Below are positions 44,207-51,653 of a stretch of DNA of 51,653 nt, piece after piece. How positions within the stretch are numbered: position 1 is the stretch's first letter; the number at the start of each line of letters is the position of its first letter. The stretch is from an uncultured Paraprevotella sp. (GTDB taxonomy: Bacteria > Bacteroidota > Bacteroidia > Bacteroidales > Bacteroidaceae), in assembly GCA_944320775.1 (NCBI GenBank), contig CALUIV010000022.1, forward strand, positions 1-51,653, written 5' to 3'. Position numbers and translations under genes: made by a program. The notes beneath the pieces were generated by a model that worked only from the letters and a program-made list of their open reading frames with translations, made no database searches and was not told the DNA's origin.

Positions 44207-44315
44207 AATACTTTTTGGTTTTTGATAGGTTATTGAATTAAGAGTTGTGATAAATTATGTCTTCTCAACTATGGTAAAGATACAATGATATTTTTACATA
44301 GTTTTTTTTATTTGG

Positions 44316-44726
44316 TTAATTTGTGTTTCCTTTGTGGGTTTTTATATAGTCGTCCCTTAAAAAGCCCATTTTTATGAGATATTGTTCTGACACAGTATCT
44401 CGCAAATTTTTTGAATTCACAATATCCCCTACCACACCCTTATAGAAGTTGCGGCCCAATCGGTAATCTGACTTTAAGTGACCTATTGCCAGTTCTATAC
44501 CTGCACGCTTGCAGAAGAGTTTATGTTTTTTCAGTTTCTGATAACGGCTGTCTGATTTTTTTGGAACATCGGGAATCATAATCTTTGTCCCGTTAAATTC
44601 CTTCTTGCCTCTGTATCCTCTGTCACCTGCCAGTACTTTAATCCTTTTCCCAGTTAACCGTTCTACCTGTTCCAATGAAGCCTCGATGGTATGACCGTCT
44701 TTGATGCAGAGGAAGGCCCAACTTTT
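44316..44726 (-). pseudogene. IS5-type transposase remnant
   Basis: The reading frame resembles the catalytic part of IS5-family transposases: DGHTIEASLEQVERLTGKRI, VLAGDRGYRGKKEF, then CKRAGIELAIGHLKSDYRLG and RNFYKGVVGD. The 5' half is missing (a stop lies just upstream in frame near 44727), and after GVVGD the sequence no longer follows the usual INxxLAAAA end but reads on to a stop as an unrelated tail of about 35 residues. No terminal repeats are evident. The stretch 44207-44896 holds no other gene: only this fragment, the sialidase leader and a hairpin. Confidence 0.8.
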
Positions 44727-44791
44727 TCACAAGGCCAAGAACTTTTTTCACGAACTTCTTATGCAACTATTCGTATTTTTAATCATAAAAC

Positions 44792-44829
44792 CTGCAAGTT
44801 TCTTAACCTAAAGATAAGAAAACTTGCAG
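44792..44829 (-). terminator. hairpin after the 593-residue surface protein gene
   Basis: Arms CTGCAAGTTTCTTA and TAAGAAAACTTGCAG pair with one bulge around 44805-44814; GTTTTATG follows on the minus strand. It ends the M60 operon. Confidence 0.6.
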
Positions 44830-44896
44830 ATTTATCAAAGACTTTTATAGATTAATTTACTGAATACCAATAGATAAAGATATTCTTAAAGGATGA

Positions 44897-46678
44897 CTAT
44901 TTAAAAACCACCTTTTTACCCTTTGTTGTAATATAAATTCCTTTTCCAGGCCGTACTACCCGTTTTCCGGTCAGGTCATACAGAATTTCGTCCTCTTCAT
45001 GCTCCTGGATGATTTCCGGAAGGCTGATTTCTGTAGCCTCTCCGCCAAACCGAACTTTCAGCGCCTGCTCAGACGAGGTAAGAGCGGGCAGATAGGCCTT
45101 ATTGCTGCTGAGCACATTGTCGGCGGGGTCGATTTTGTAGAATCCCACGCCATTGTCGGTTCCCTGATAGAGGATATAGCTGCCATCTTCAATGCTTCCT
45201 TGCAAGGTGATTCCTTTCAGCAGATTCGTTATGGCTGGTGTAGTGGCATTATAGACAATCGGACAGACGAAATCAGTCTGATTGCTGTTTTCGCTCCGTT
45301 TCAGAATCACCGGGACGTATCTCGGCACGACCCTGTTTCCCGTGTATTCTGCGAGTGCGTCGAGCTGCAGCACGTCGTTTTCCTGACTTGTGGCCACGTA
45401 GGCTTCCACCTCTTCCGGCAGCTCAATGGCGCATGGCAGGCATAATGTGGCATATCCGCTGCTTCCGATTTGCAGATTGATCGAAGTCACTTCCTGGAAG
45501 TACCATTTTTCCGGCTCTTCTTCTTGATTGTAGCTTACGCAATTACTTTTACCGTTTGCCGTCATGTAGAATGAACTGTTGTTCCGGTTTTGGAATCGGA
45601 AAATGAAGTCCTCCACATGTTGCAGGTTGTAGCCTTCTGTTTCAGCCTTGTTTTCCAGCAAAGGTATTTTTGTACCATTGCTTTCTGCTGTTCCGGCATA
45701 CAGCCGGCTACCCGGATGATACAGAGTGTAGGTGTTTTCGTTACCAATGCGAACCACCTGGAACAGGCTGATAGGATCCAGCACTCCGTTGATGCGTTTT
45801 CCCGGAATGACTTCCGTGATGTTCCGTGCGCCCAGATTCATTGGTTTCAGCTCATCGCAAATGGTCAGGATGTTGTTCATCGAGCCATTGTTCGGTCTGT
45901 TCTTGTTAATCAGTCTGTAGAATTTACCTTCCTCCGGATACACGGTGGCTTTGGTTTGTTCTAAAAGCGTTTCCAACTGTTCCACTGAATAGCTGTCAGC
46001 CTGATTGTAGGCCGTCTCCAGTTCCTCATACCGATAATTACCTGCAAAGTCCGGTTTGTTGAGCTGTTCCACTCTTTGGGCTTCGGCCAGCAAAGTTTCT
46101 ATCTCCGTGAGAACTTCTGCGCGTGGGTCGCCCTCGGCAGCGTTCACCAATTGTTCGATGCGTTGCAGTTCGCTCGCTGTCAAGGGTCTGTTGGCATCAG
46201 TCAGGCTGAAAGATAGGTCTTTAGCGTCAAAGTCGGTATTTTTTGTAAAAATGATACCGTTGTTTTCTTCTGCCAGTCCGGTCACCAAATCATTGTTCAG
46301 CAACATCCAGCATCCCGGCTGTGCCGTTTCAATGAAAAAGCAGGGTAGTGCTGTTTCGCTCACGGTGCATCCGCCCGTTGTATTGGTCAGGAAAGCACTG
46401 GTGCCTAAATTATATAGGTAGCGATAACCGGTCTGTACCGAAGTATAGACAGCCCAGACGGCTACATCGCTGACAGAAGTCGTTACGCCGGTTTCTACCG
46501 TTTTGGTGTCTGTCGCATAGAGAGTTCTGGCTCCGGTTTCTGCGTCAGGAAGCTGGCTGATGGTATAACTTTTGGCATTGCTCAGTTCGTTCAGTGAAGC
46601 AATCTGAGCTATAGTTTGCTGGGTGGTCAGGAGCGACATACCGCTCAGCAGTCCGATAATATATTTTCTTGTTTTCAT
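44897..46678 (-). CDS. secreted surface protein with trefoil-like modules and C-terminal tag
   Basis: The 593-residue protein has a signal peptide (ending near TIAQ), a beta-rich N-terminal region, a FIVAR-like helical stretch (about 165-245, EIETLLAEAQRVEQL and YEELETAYNQADSY), a beta-trefoil-like segment (GKFYRLINKNRPNNGSMNN) and a region IGSSGYATLCLPCAIELPE common at the end of large surface proteins in this order. It finishes LYDLTGKRVVRPGKGIYITTKGKKVVFK. No catalytic domain is seen. It starts 12 bases after the M60 peptidase stop, so the two are cotranscribed, and it may help the peptidase bind its glycoprotein. Confidence 0.8.
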   Translation of the reverse strand: MKTRKYIIGLLSGMSLLTTQQTIAQIASLNELSNAKSYTISQLPDAETGARTLYATDTKTVETGVTTSVSDVAVWAVYTSVQTGYRYLYNLGTSAFLTNTTGGCTVSETALPCFFIETAQPGCWMLLNNDLVTGLAEENNGIIFTKNTDFDAKDLSFSLTDANRPLTASELQRIEQLVNAAEGDPRAEVLTEIETLLAEAQRVEQLNKPDFAGNYRYEELETAYNQADSYSVEQLETLLEQTKATVYPEEGKFYRLINKNRPNNGSMNNILTICDELKPMNLGARNITEVIPGKRINGVLDPISLFQVVRIGNENTYTLYHPGSRLYAGTAESNGTKIPLLENKAETEGYNLQHVEDFIFRFQNRNNSSFYMTANGKSNCVSYNQEEEPEKWYFQEVTSINLQIGSSGYATLCLPCAIELPEEVEAYVATSQENDVLQLDALAEYTGNRVVPRYVPVILKRSENSNQTDFVCPIVYNATTPAITNLLKGITLQGSIEDGSYILYQGTDNGVGFYKIDPADNVLSSNKAYLPALTSSEQALKVRFGGEATEISLPEIIQEHEEDEILYDLTGKRVVRPGKGIYITTKGKKVVFK

Positions 46679-46690
46679 AGATCAGACGTA

Positions 46691-49393
46691 TTAATTCGGT
46701 ATTACTGGAGTGTTATATACAGGAAGTGCAGAATGCGCGATTTTTTCCATCATGGCCGCGTCAACTGTTTTCAGGTTCAAAGCTTCCATGTCTGCTTTGA
46801 ATTCCGCCTTCATATCTTCCATCATGACATAATCCTTGTTACCATAATCTCCGATGGTCATGATAATCGTACGCAGGAATCCGAACCGGTCAAAGTAGTC
46901 AAACAGATTGTAACCGGAGATGCGTGAAGCCTTTCGGATGTAATTGAAGATGAAAGGCACACTGTTTTCGGTCCATGTAGCTTCTTTGCGGATATATCCT
47001 TGGGTGGTCCAGCAAGAGCTTGGATATTTTGTGATGAATTCATCATACTTTCCGTTTTTGTTGCCGTTCTGCGCGCTGGCCAGCAATTCATATTTGTCAA
47101 CAGTCGTCTTATTCGGTTCAACCGTAGACCCGTTCGGTTCGTCATTTTGGCGCAGGGCTTCATAGAGGTCAAGCTGGAAGTCTTTTTTCGAATTGTCGCC
47201 CTCTTTAGGCAGGATGTAGCTGAAATAGTTGTGCAGCATATAGAACGGAGCCGTATTCTGCTCTACGTAAACTTCGTTTGTAGAAAGAGCGTGCTCAGGA
47301 TCGCTCGCGATGGATGGAATTTGCCATGCCCCATTCTTATAGTAAGTAGCATATTGCTCGCGAATTTCATCCTGAACGGCCGGACACCAGTCAAAGCGGT
47401 CTATTTTTTCATAGGCGTTCAAGCGCCAGTATGTTGGCATGGGTTCTCCCTGATCGTTTACTTCCGACTGATACGTGTTGTTCACATTGGTAAAGAACGT
47501 ACTGTATGCGTTGTTCCAGGCATCTTTGATGCGTCCGGCATGATAATCATCATGATACCCCATACGGAGCACATTTTCGCATGAGTTCATGTTGTTTGAA
47601 CTTTCACCCAGTCCGGCCCAGCAGAAGTAAGGTTGCATCTGGTGCTGGTGACCCCATTCGTGGCTGAGTCCCCAAATAGCGTCGCCGTCCTGATACATCA
47701 GCGTTTTGCAATTCAGCACCCGCTGTTCCTGGTTGAATTTGAAAGAAACTCCATATCCACTCTGGAACATGTAGTAGGTATAGTTCACGTAGGCCATGGT
47801 TTTGTTTTGAGGAACACGTCCGTATTTCTGGAGTCCCAGCAACTGGTGTTCCCAGGCGATGAGGCTGTCGAGCAGATTCATATATTGCCGGTATCCCTGG
47901 CTGGTGCCGTCTGATGCTTTACAATAGTCGTACAAACCTTTGGCCGTCCAGATGGAATGCACGTGTTTGCCCACTAAGTCGATGCAGGTATTTCGCGCGT
48001 TGGCACAAAGCTGATGCATTTCTTCGTTCGTCTTGTCGGGAGTGAGATATCCGTTCACCTGTCCGTAGACAAAATGAACCTGAACCGGACTGTAGTTTTC
48101 CGGATTTTCATCGGCGTAATAGGAGATGTAGGCCAGTCCGTCGTAATTGTTGTCGTAATTGATGATGTTTACGCCGTTTGTGAGCGTATAGGTTTTCTCA
48201 GCAGGTCCTGTTCCGACCCATTCATTGTTGCTATTCAGTGAGAGTTCTCCGGCAAACCAGGCCACCACCTTCAGTGTGAGCTGAATATTTGGATCTGCTC
48301 CCGAGACGATGACTACATGGCGTCCTTTCGAGATATTGATTCCCGTTACGCCCTGCAACTGGTCATAGAGTTTTCCCGGAGTCTTCCATTCGGCGGATAG
48401 AGTATGCGGTGATAATAAGCAGGGATATTCGCTTACACGGTATTCCGTACTGTAATTCTGATCAAAAATGTCTTGTGCCAGTCCCTTTACGAAAGGATCT
48501 GTCAAGGCGTCAATGTCAGCCTGTGTTGTTCCTGATGCGAGTTCCGTACAGAGCTTGTCCTGGAATATTTTATAGTCGTTGCTGCGCGTTTTGCTTTCGT
48601 AGAACTCCATTTCTGCGCACGAGGCATAATGCTCTATTCCGGAAATAAAGCTGTATCCGGTTTTCACCCGAAACTGCACGGCTGTGATGTTGTCCATGCC
48701 ATCGTTTCCGAAGTAGACATTAGTCGGCGTACTGTACATTTTGAAGTCATAGTTGCCGAGTAGCGCGTATTCGCTCTCATTCTGCTTGTAATAGACGTCT
48801 ACCTTACCGAATTTTCCGTTCCCGTCTACCGGGACATAGGTTACCATGTCGAGGTGTTGCGGCGTATCGAAATAATAGGTGAGAATGGCCGGTTCTTCTT
48901 CTGAGATGCTTTGATTCCAGTTACTGTGATATACCGTGTTGTACTTGCCATCCTGGGTTTTGTCTATGTCGGCTCCCGGCTGGCATTGATTCGATTCGAA
49001 GCTTGTGGGGAATATCCGCAACCAGTCCGATTCTGCACTTTCCAGCACCGTGGTTCCGGGTTGGTTAATGGTGAGTGTCGCTTTACTGCCGGCCGCGTTT
49101 CCGATAGCCACTTCCGCAGAGCGCTTTCCTGCCTCCAGATTCTCGTCGTATGTCAGTTTGATAAACCGGTCGCCGGTCGTCACTCTGAGCCAGGAAGAAT
49201 TAGTTGTTGCGGTAAAGTTTTTACCATACACGGGAATGCGGAGTTCTCCTTTATCTCCGCTGTTCAGTGACGTTGTTTGGGTGGTTTCTACAAAGAGCGG
49301 ATTACCTTTTGCTGGCAGTAGTTCTTGAGCTTGGATTCTGTTTCCAAACAGAATGGAAATGCCCAGAATCAGGAACACATTTGTCTTTTTCAT
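46691..49393 (-). CDS. M60-like (enhancin/mucinase-type) metallopeptidase with BACON and CBM32-like domains
   Basis: A signal peptide (to QA near 22) is followed by a BACON domain (about 45-112, NFTATTNSSWLRVTTGDRFI), an F5/8-type sugar-binding domain (about 120-265, TQDGKYNTVYHSNWNQS) and the M60-like peptidase domain (about 310-880). The zinc site is His578-Glu579 and His582 in SHEWGHQHQ, with Glu597 15 residues later (GLGESSNN), the pattern HExxH-x(8,28)-E. Studied M60 proteins such as BT4244 cut mucin near O-glycans. It lacks the C-terminal tag found on its neighbours. It heads a two-gene operon. Confidence 0.93.
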   Translation of the reverse strand: MKKTNVFLILGISILFGNRIQAQELLPAKGNPLFVETTQTTSLNSGDKGELRIPVYGKNFTATTNSSWLRVTTGDRFIKLTYDENLEAGKRSAEVAIGNAAGSKATLTINQPGTTVLESAESDWLRIFPTSFESNQCQPGADIDKTQDGKYNTVYHSNWNQSISEEEPAILTYYFDTPQHLDMVTYVPVDGNGKFGKVDVYYKQNESEYALLGNYDFKMYSTPTNVYFGNDGMDNITAVQFRVKTGYSFISGIEHYASCAEMEFYESKTRSNDYKIFQDKLCTELASGTTQADIDALTDPFVKGLAQDIFDQNYSTEYRVSEYPCLLSPHTLSAEWKTPGKLYDQLQGVTGINISKGRHVVIVSGADPNIQLTLKVVAWFAGELSLNSNNEWVGTGPAEKTYTLTNGVNIINYDNNYDGLAYISYYADENPENYSPVQVHFVYGQVNGYLTPDKTNEEMHQLCANARNTCIDLVGKHVHSIWTAKGLYDYCKASDGTSQGYRQYMNLLDSLIAWEHQLLGLQKYGRVPQNKTMAYVNYTYYMFQSGYGVSFKFNQEQRVLNCKTLMYQDGDAIWGLSHEWGHQHQMQPYFCWAGLGESSNNMNSCENVLRMGYHDDYHAGRIKDAWNNAYSTFFTNVNNTYQSEVNDQGEPMPTYWRLNAYEKIDRFDWCPAVQDEIREQYATYYKNGAWQIPSIASDPEHALSTNEVYVEQNTAPFYMLHNYFSYILPKEGDNSKKDFQLDLYEALRQNDEPNGSTVEPNKTTVDKYELLASAQNGNKNGKYDEFITKYPSSCWTTQGYIRKEATWTENSVPFIFNYIRKASRISGYNLFDYFDRFGFLRTIIMTIGDYGNKDYVMMEDMKAEFKADMEALNLKTVDAAMMEKIAHSALPVYNTPVIPN

Positions 49394-49511
49394 AATTTTA
49401 GAATTGAGTTTTTACTTCGATTATCTGGACCTACTTAAATCATTATCAATGATCTAAACTCTTCTTGTGTTTTAGTGTTATTTTTTACAATTATACATTT
49501 ATTGATAAAAC

Positions 49512-49535
49512 GGAGCGACAACATTATGCCGCTCC
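49512..49535 (-). terminator. hairpin after the GH20 remnant
   Basis: GGAGCG (49512-49517) and CGCTCC (49530-49535) form the stem; GTTTTATC follows on the minus strand. Confidence 0.5.
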
Positions 49536-49559
49536 TTGAATGAGTTATTCTAATCCTCG

Positions 49560-49946
49560 TCATGCGGTATCAGTTCTCGTCGTCGGTGAGATGCCAGTGG
49601 AAGCCTCGACGGTCACCTGCTGATTGGTCACCTGCAGATAGTATCCTTCGGGATTCTGGGTGTGTGTTGCGCCCTCGCTGACCACAATCAGAGCGTCGGT
49701 GTCGTTTCCTAAGGTGACATCGCGTCCGGTAGCTATTCGAAGAGCGGTTGCAAAATTTTGTACTTCTGTGGTCATTTCTGCGGACAGGCTGCCGCTGTTG
49801 ATTTTAATTTCCTCGGGGAGCAGCAGTTGTCCCTCTTGTACGGTCATTTCTTTCGGAACGGGAGTAAGGTTGACCGTTGTTGTTGCGTACTGGGGAATAG
49901 GTAGCAAGAAAATTAGGGCTACTAAAAGGTTTCTGATTTTTCTCAT
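49560..49946 (-). pseudogene. remnant of a second GH20 gene (5' end with internal deletion)
   Basis: The 128-residue frame has a signal peptide and most of a GH20b domain, closely like the intact neighbour (VNLTPVPKEMTVQEGQL against VNITPVPKSMTVSEGSL; NPEGYYLQVTNQQVTVEAST). At the end, another frame (49602 down to 49573) reads FHWHLTDDEN, the start of the GH20 catalytic barrel that should come some 75 residues later, then a stop. So an out-of-frame internal deletion and loss of the 3' part have inactivated the gene. The leader before its ATG resembles that of the sialidase gene. Confidence 0.85.
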
Positions 49947-49995
49947 AATATTTTTAGGTTTTTGTTAGGTGCTTTACGATAAAGATGCGAATCCT

Positions 49996-51558
49996 CTATC
50001 GTACGTCCCAGTCGGCGATGGTGCCTGTTTCGGAAGAGAAGCTTGCGCCGATCCGAAAGAGCTTGCGCTTGTCGGCGTCGTACTCACGGGCATATCCTTT
50101 CTCCTCAATCTGCTGCAGGGCCTCGTCCGCCGTGCCGTCCAGCTTGAACTCGAAGATATAGATATAGTCGGCAGTTTCCACGATACAGTCCACCCGTCCC
50201 CGGCTTTGTGCTTTCTCCACATAGACCGTGTACACGCTGACGAGGCGCAGAATGAGATAAAACGTATACTGGAAGTAGCGTTCCCGCTCCTTCTCGTTCT
50301 CCTTGCGCCGCATGGTGTAGGGTATCCCCGCCAGGAAGGCGGTGAACAGGTCGCGCATCTGCTCCACTTCTCCCCGTCGCATGGCCGCAACGAGTGTCTT
50401 GACCCATCCCCCCGTCTCTTCCTCCGGTTTGAGGTAATCGGCGGCCAGTACGGTGAGAAATCCTTTCTTCACTTCATTGTTCGGAAAATCGAGCAGAAAA
50501 TTGTCATTCTCCCAGCTGTAATCCTTGATGGTGAGGTATCCGCTCTGGTAAATCATGGGCAGCGGGTATTCCGTATCCGCCTTATAGTCAATAAACTGTT
50601 CCCGGTCATAATATTTTCCGGTGAGTTCGTTCATGTTCTCCTGGAAGTGGCGGAGCAGGCGAACCAGATAGGTAGGTGTGCCCGAACTGAACCAGTAATC
50701 TTCTATACTGCTTCGGTCAAGAGCATTGAGCAGGCTGAAGGGATTGTAAATGTCCGTCATTCGTTTGCTGAAGTGATAGCCGTCATATTGCGATTTCAGC
50801 TTTTGGCGCATCTCTTCCGTTGTGCAGCGGTATTCTGTAGTCATGTCGGCCATCGGTTCTGCAAAGCAGCGGTCCAGTTCCTCCTGGGTGATGCCGCAGA
50901 GCGCTTCATACCGGGCGTCCATGCTGATGTCCTTCGGCTGGTTGAATCCGCTGAACACGCTCACCTGCGAGAACTTGGTCACCCCCGTCAGCAGCACGAA
51001 CTGCAGATGGCTGTCTGCCCCCTTGAATACCGAGTAGAACGCTTTCAGTGTGTTGCGGTGGGCTTCCTCCAGCTTCCTGTCCTGGTCCAGCACATCCAGA
51101 ATCGGTTTGTCGTATTCATCCACGAGCACCACGGCGCGGCGTCCCGACTGCCGGTGCGCTGTTTCTAAAATGTCCCGAAAGCGGGCGCCCACGTCTAATT
51201 TCTCATTTGCCTGTACCGCATATTTCCTTTCCCATTTCTGTACATAGTCCAGAAGTCTTTCCTCCAGGACATGCTCTTTTGTAAAGTCCGAGCTGTTGAA
51301 ATCGATATGGAACACCGGATGCACGGCCCATTCCGTTTCCAGTTTCTCTATGGCCAGTCCGCGGAACAGTTCCTTCCGTCCCAGATAGTAGTTTTCCAGT
51401 GTGGACACCAGCAGGCTTTTGCCAAAACGGCGCGGGCGGCTTAGAAAGTAAATTTTGCCCTCGTGAGTCAGTCTATAAACTAAATCCGTTTTGTCTACGT
51501 ATATATAACCGTCTTCTATAATCTGGTCAAAACTTTGAATGCCGATGGGAAATTTCAT
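49996..51558 (-). CDS. AAA-ATPase-like/PD-(D/E)XK nuclease-superfamily protein
   Basis: I start at MKFPIGIQSFDQIIEDG; the longer frame runs into the group II intron end. The 520-residue protein has the P-loop SRPRRFGKS (Lys47), Walker B-like AVVLVDEYDKP and the sensor-like LTGVTKFSQVSVFSGFNQ (AAA-ATPase-like family PF09820). The C-terminal part is a PD-(D/E)XK-type domain with RVDCIVETADYIYIFEFKLDG, where Asp and the E-x-K are the expected metal-site residues. These proteins are abundant, variable and often tandem in Bacteroidales, with no proven role; defence or mobile-element function is a guess. It is GC-richer than the first half of the window. Confidence 0.9.
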   Translation of the reverse strand: MKFPIGIQSFDQIIEDGYIYVDKTDLVYRLTHEGKIYFLSRPRRFGKSLLVSTLENYYLGRKELFRGLAIEKLETEWAVHPVFHIDFNSSDFTKEHVLEERLLDYVQKWERKYAVQANEKLDVGARFRDILETAHRQSGRRAVVLVDEYDKPILDVLDQDRKLEEAHRNTLKAFYSVFKGADSHLQFVLLTGVTKFSQVSVFSGFNQPKDISMDARYEALCGITQEELDRCFAEPMADMTTEYRCTTEEMRQKLKSQYDGYHFSKRMTDIYNPFSLLNALDRSSIEDYWFSSGTPTYLVRLLRHFQENMNELTGKYYDREQFIDYKADTEYPLPMIYQSGYLTIKDYSWENDNFLLDFPNNEVKKGFLTVLAADYLKPEEETGGWVKTLVAAMRRGEVEQMRDLFTAFLAGIPYTMRRKENEKERERYFQYTFYLILRLVSVYTVYVEKAQSRGRVDCIVETADYIYIFEFKLDGTADEALQQIEEKGYAREYDADKRKLFRIGASFSSETGTIADWDVR

Positions 51559-51582
51559 AATGATGCCTTTTAGGTGTGTTAT

Positions 51583-51653
51583 GTAGGTCGGCGGCATTGC
51601 TGCCGCTTCCCCCATTAAGAACTGTACGTGCGATTTTCACCGCATACAGCTCC
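51583..51653 (-). mobile_element. 3' end of a group II intron (domains V and VI), truncated by the window edge
   Basis: On the minus strand 51652-51619 is exactly 34 bases and folds as domain V: the AGC triad near the 5' side, outer stem GAGCTGTAT/GTACAGTTC, inner stem GCGGT/ATCGC with a GAAA tetraloop and the opposite bulge. A second hairpin (GCGGCA/TGCCGC) and ACCTAC follow as domain VI with a 3' end near 51583. The outer stem carries A-U pairs where related introns have G-C, a compensatory change. The reverse transcriptase part lies beyond the edge. The ATPase gene starts 25 bases downstream. Confidence 0.82.

Noticed and set aside
34664-46678. Canonical type IX secretion C-terminal domains
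   Set aside because: The tags are shorter than the full domain and no type IX genes are in view, so I report the similarity only.
49969-51168. Plus-strand frame (399 codons) opposite the ATPase gene
   Set aside because: The minus strand holds P-loop and E-x-K motifs in order; the plus frame is rich in His, Leu and Val with no domain.

Overview
The window reads as a chromosomal segment of a member of the order Bacteroidales (phylum Bacteroidota), probably a gut commensal. The evidence is that many genes are preceded by the phylum-specific promoter form (TTTG or TTCG, about 19-20 bases, then TAnnTTTG) rather than sigma-70 boxes. The gene content also fits: DUF4369/TlpA lipoproteins, a DUF6242 + DUF6089 + uppS + bamA + ompH operon, BACON and M60-like domains, and GH89/GH20/GH33 host-glycan enzymes. 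Genus cannot be fixed from the sequence alone.

Layout. 1-5.6 kb holds a secreted GH89 alpha-N-acetylglucosaminidase, a 184-bp MITE-like element, a membrane-anchored CPPC thioredoxin and a CotH-type secreted protein. 5.7-12.1 kb is a minus-strand cluster: OmpA-like/TPR lipoprotein, a TlpA-like lipoprotein that has lost its redox cysteines, comM and metG. xerD (minus) and an aroQ-pyk-O-methyltransferase-rbfA-lolE-type operon (plus) start from overlapping face-to-face promoters near 13.15 kb. 17.4-25.7 kb is the envelope block: murI with one ompH-type gene under its own promoter, and a six-gene operon (DUF6242 lipoprotein, DUF6089 protein, uppS, bamA, two ompH genes). ribD lies divergent to prmC-recX-comF, followed by pyrE-SRPBCC-argH, a zinc-ribbon lipoprotein and two tRNAs (Gly-GCC, Leu-TAA) with a clear promoter and terminator.

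32.6-34.6 kb is a compact redox module: oxyR, with both peroxide-sensing cysteines, is divergent from a small membrane protein, a thioredoxin and a ferredoxin. The intergenic region carries a four-part element resembling the classical OxyR operator. 34.7-50 kb is dominated by large secreted proteins for mucin-type glycoproteins: a 1335-residue GH20 hexosaminidase, a 1308-residue GH33 sialidase, an M60-like (mucinase-type) metallopeptidase, a companion surface protein and a decayed second GH20 gene, with nhaA and a transposase remnant between them. No SusC/SusD pair or dedicated glycan regulator is visible. The window closes with an AAA-ATPase/PD-(D/E)XK protein whose start lies about 25 bases after the 3' end (domains V and VI) of a group II intron running off the edge.

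Base composition rises visibly from AT-rich in the first 30 kb to GC-richer from argH onward. The items most worth following up are the OxyR operator and redox module, the C-terminal 'YDL-GR...KGIYI' tag shared by secreted proteins, the redox-dead TlpA-like lipoprotein, the Rieske-like zinc-ribbon lipoprotein and the group II intron edge.
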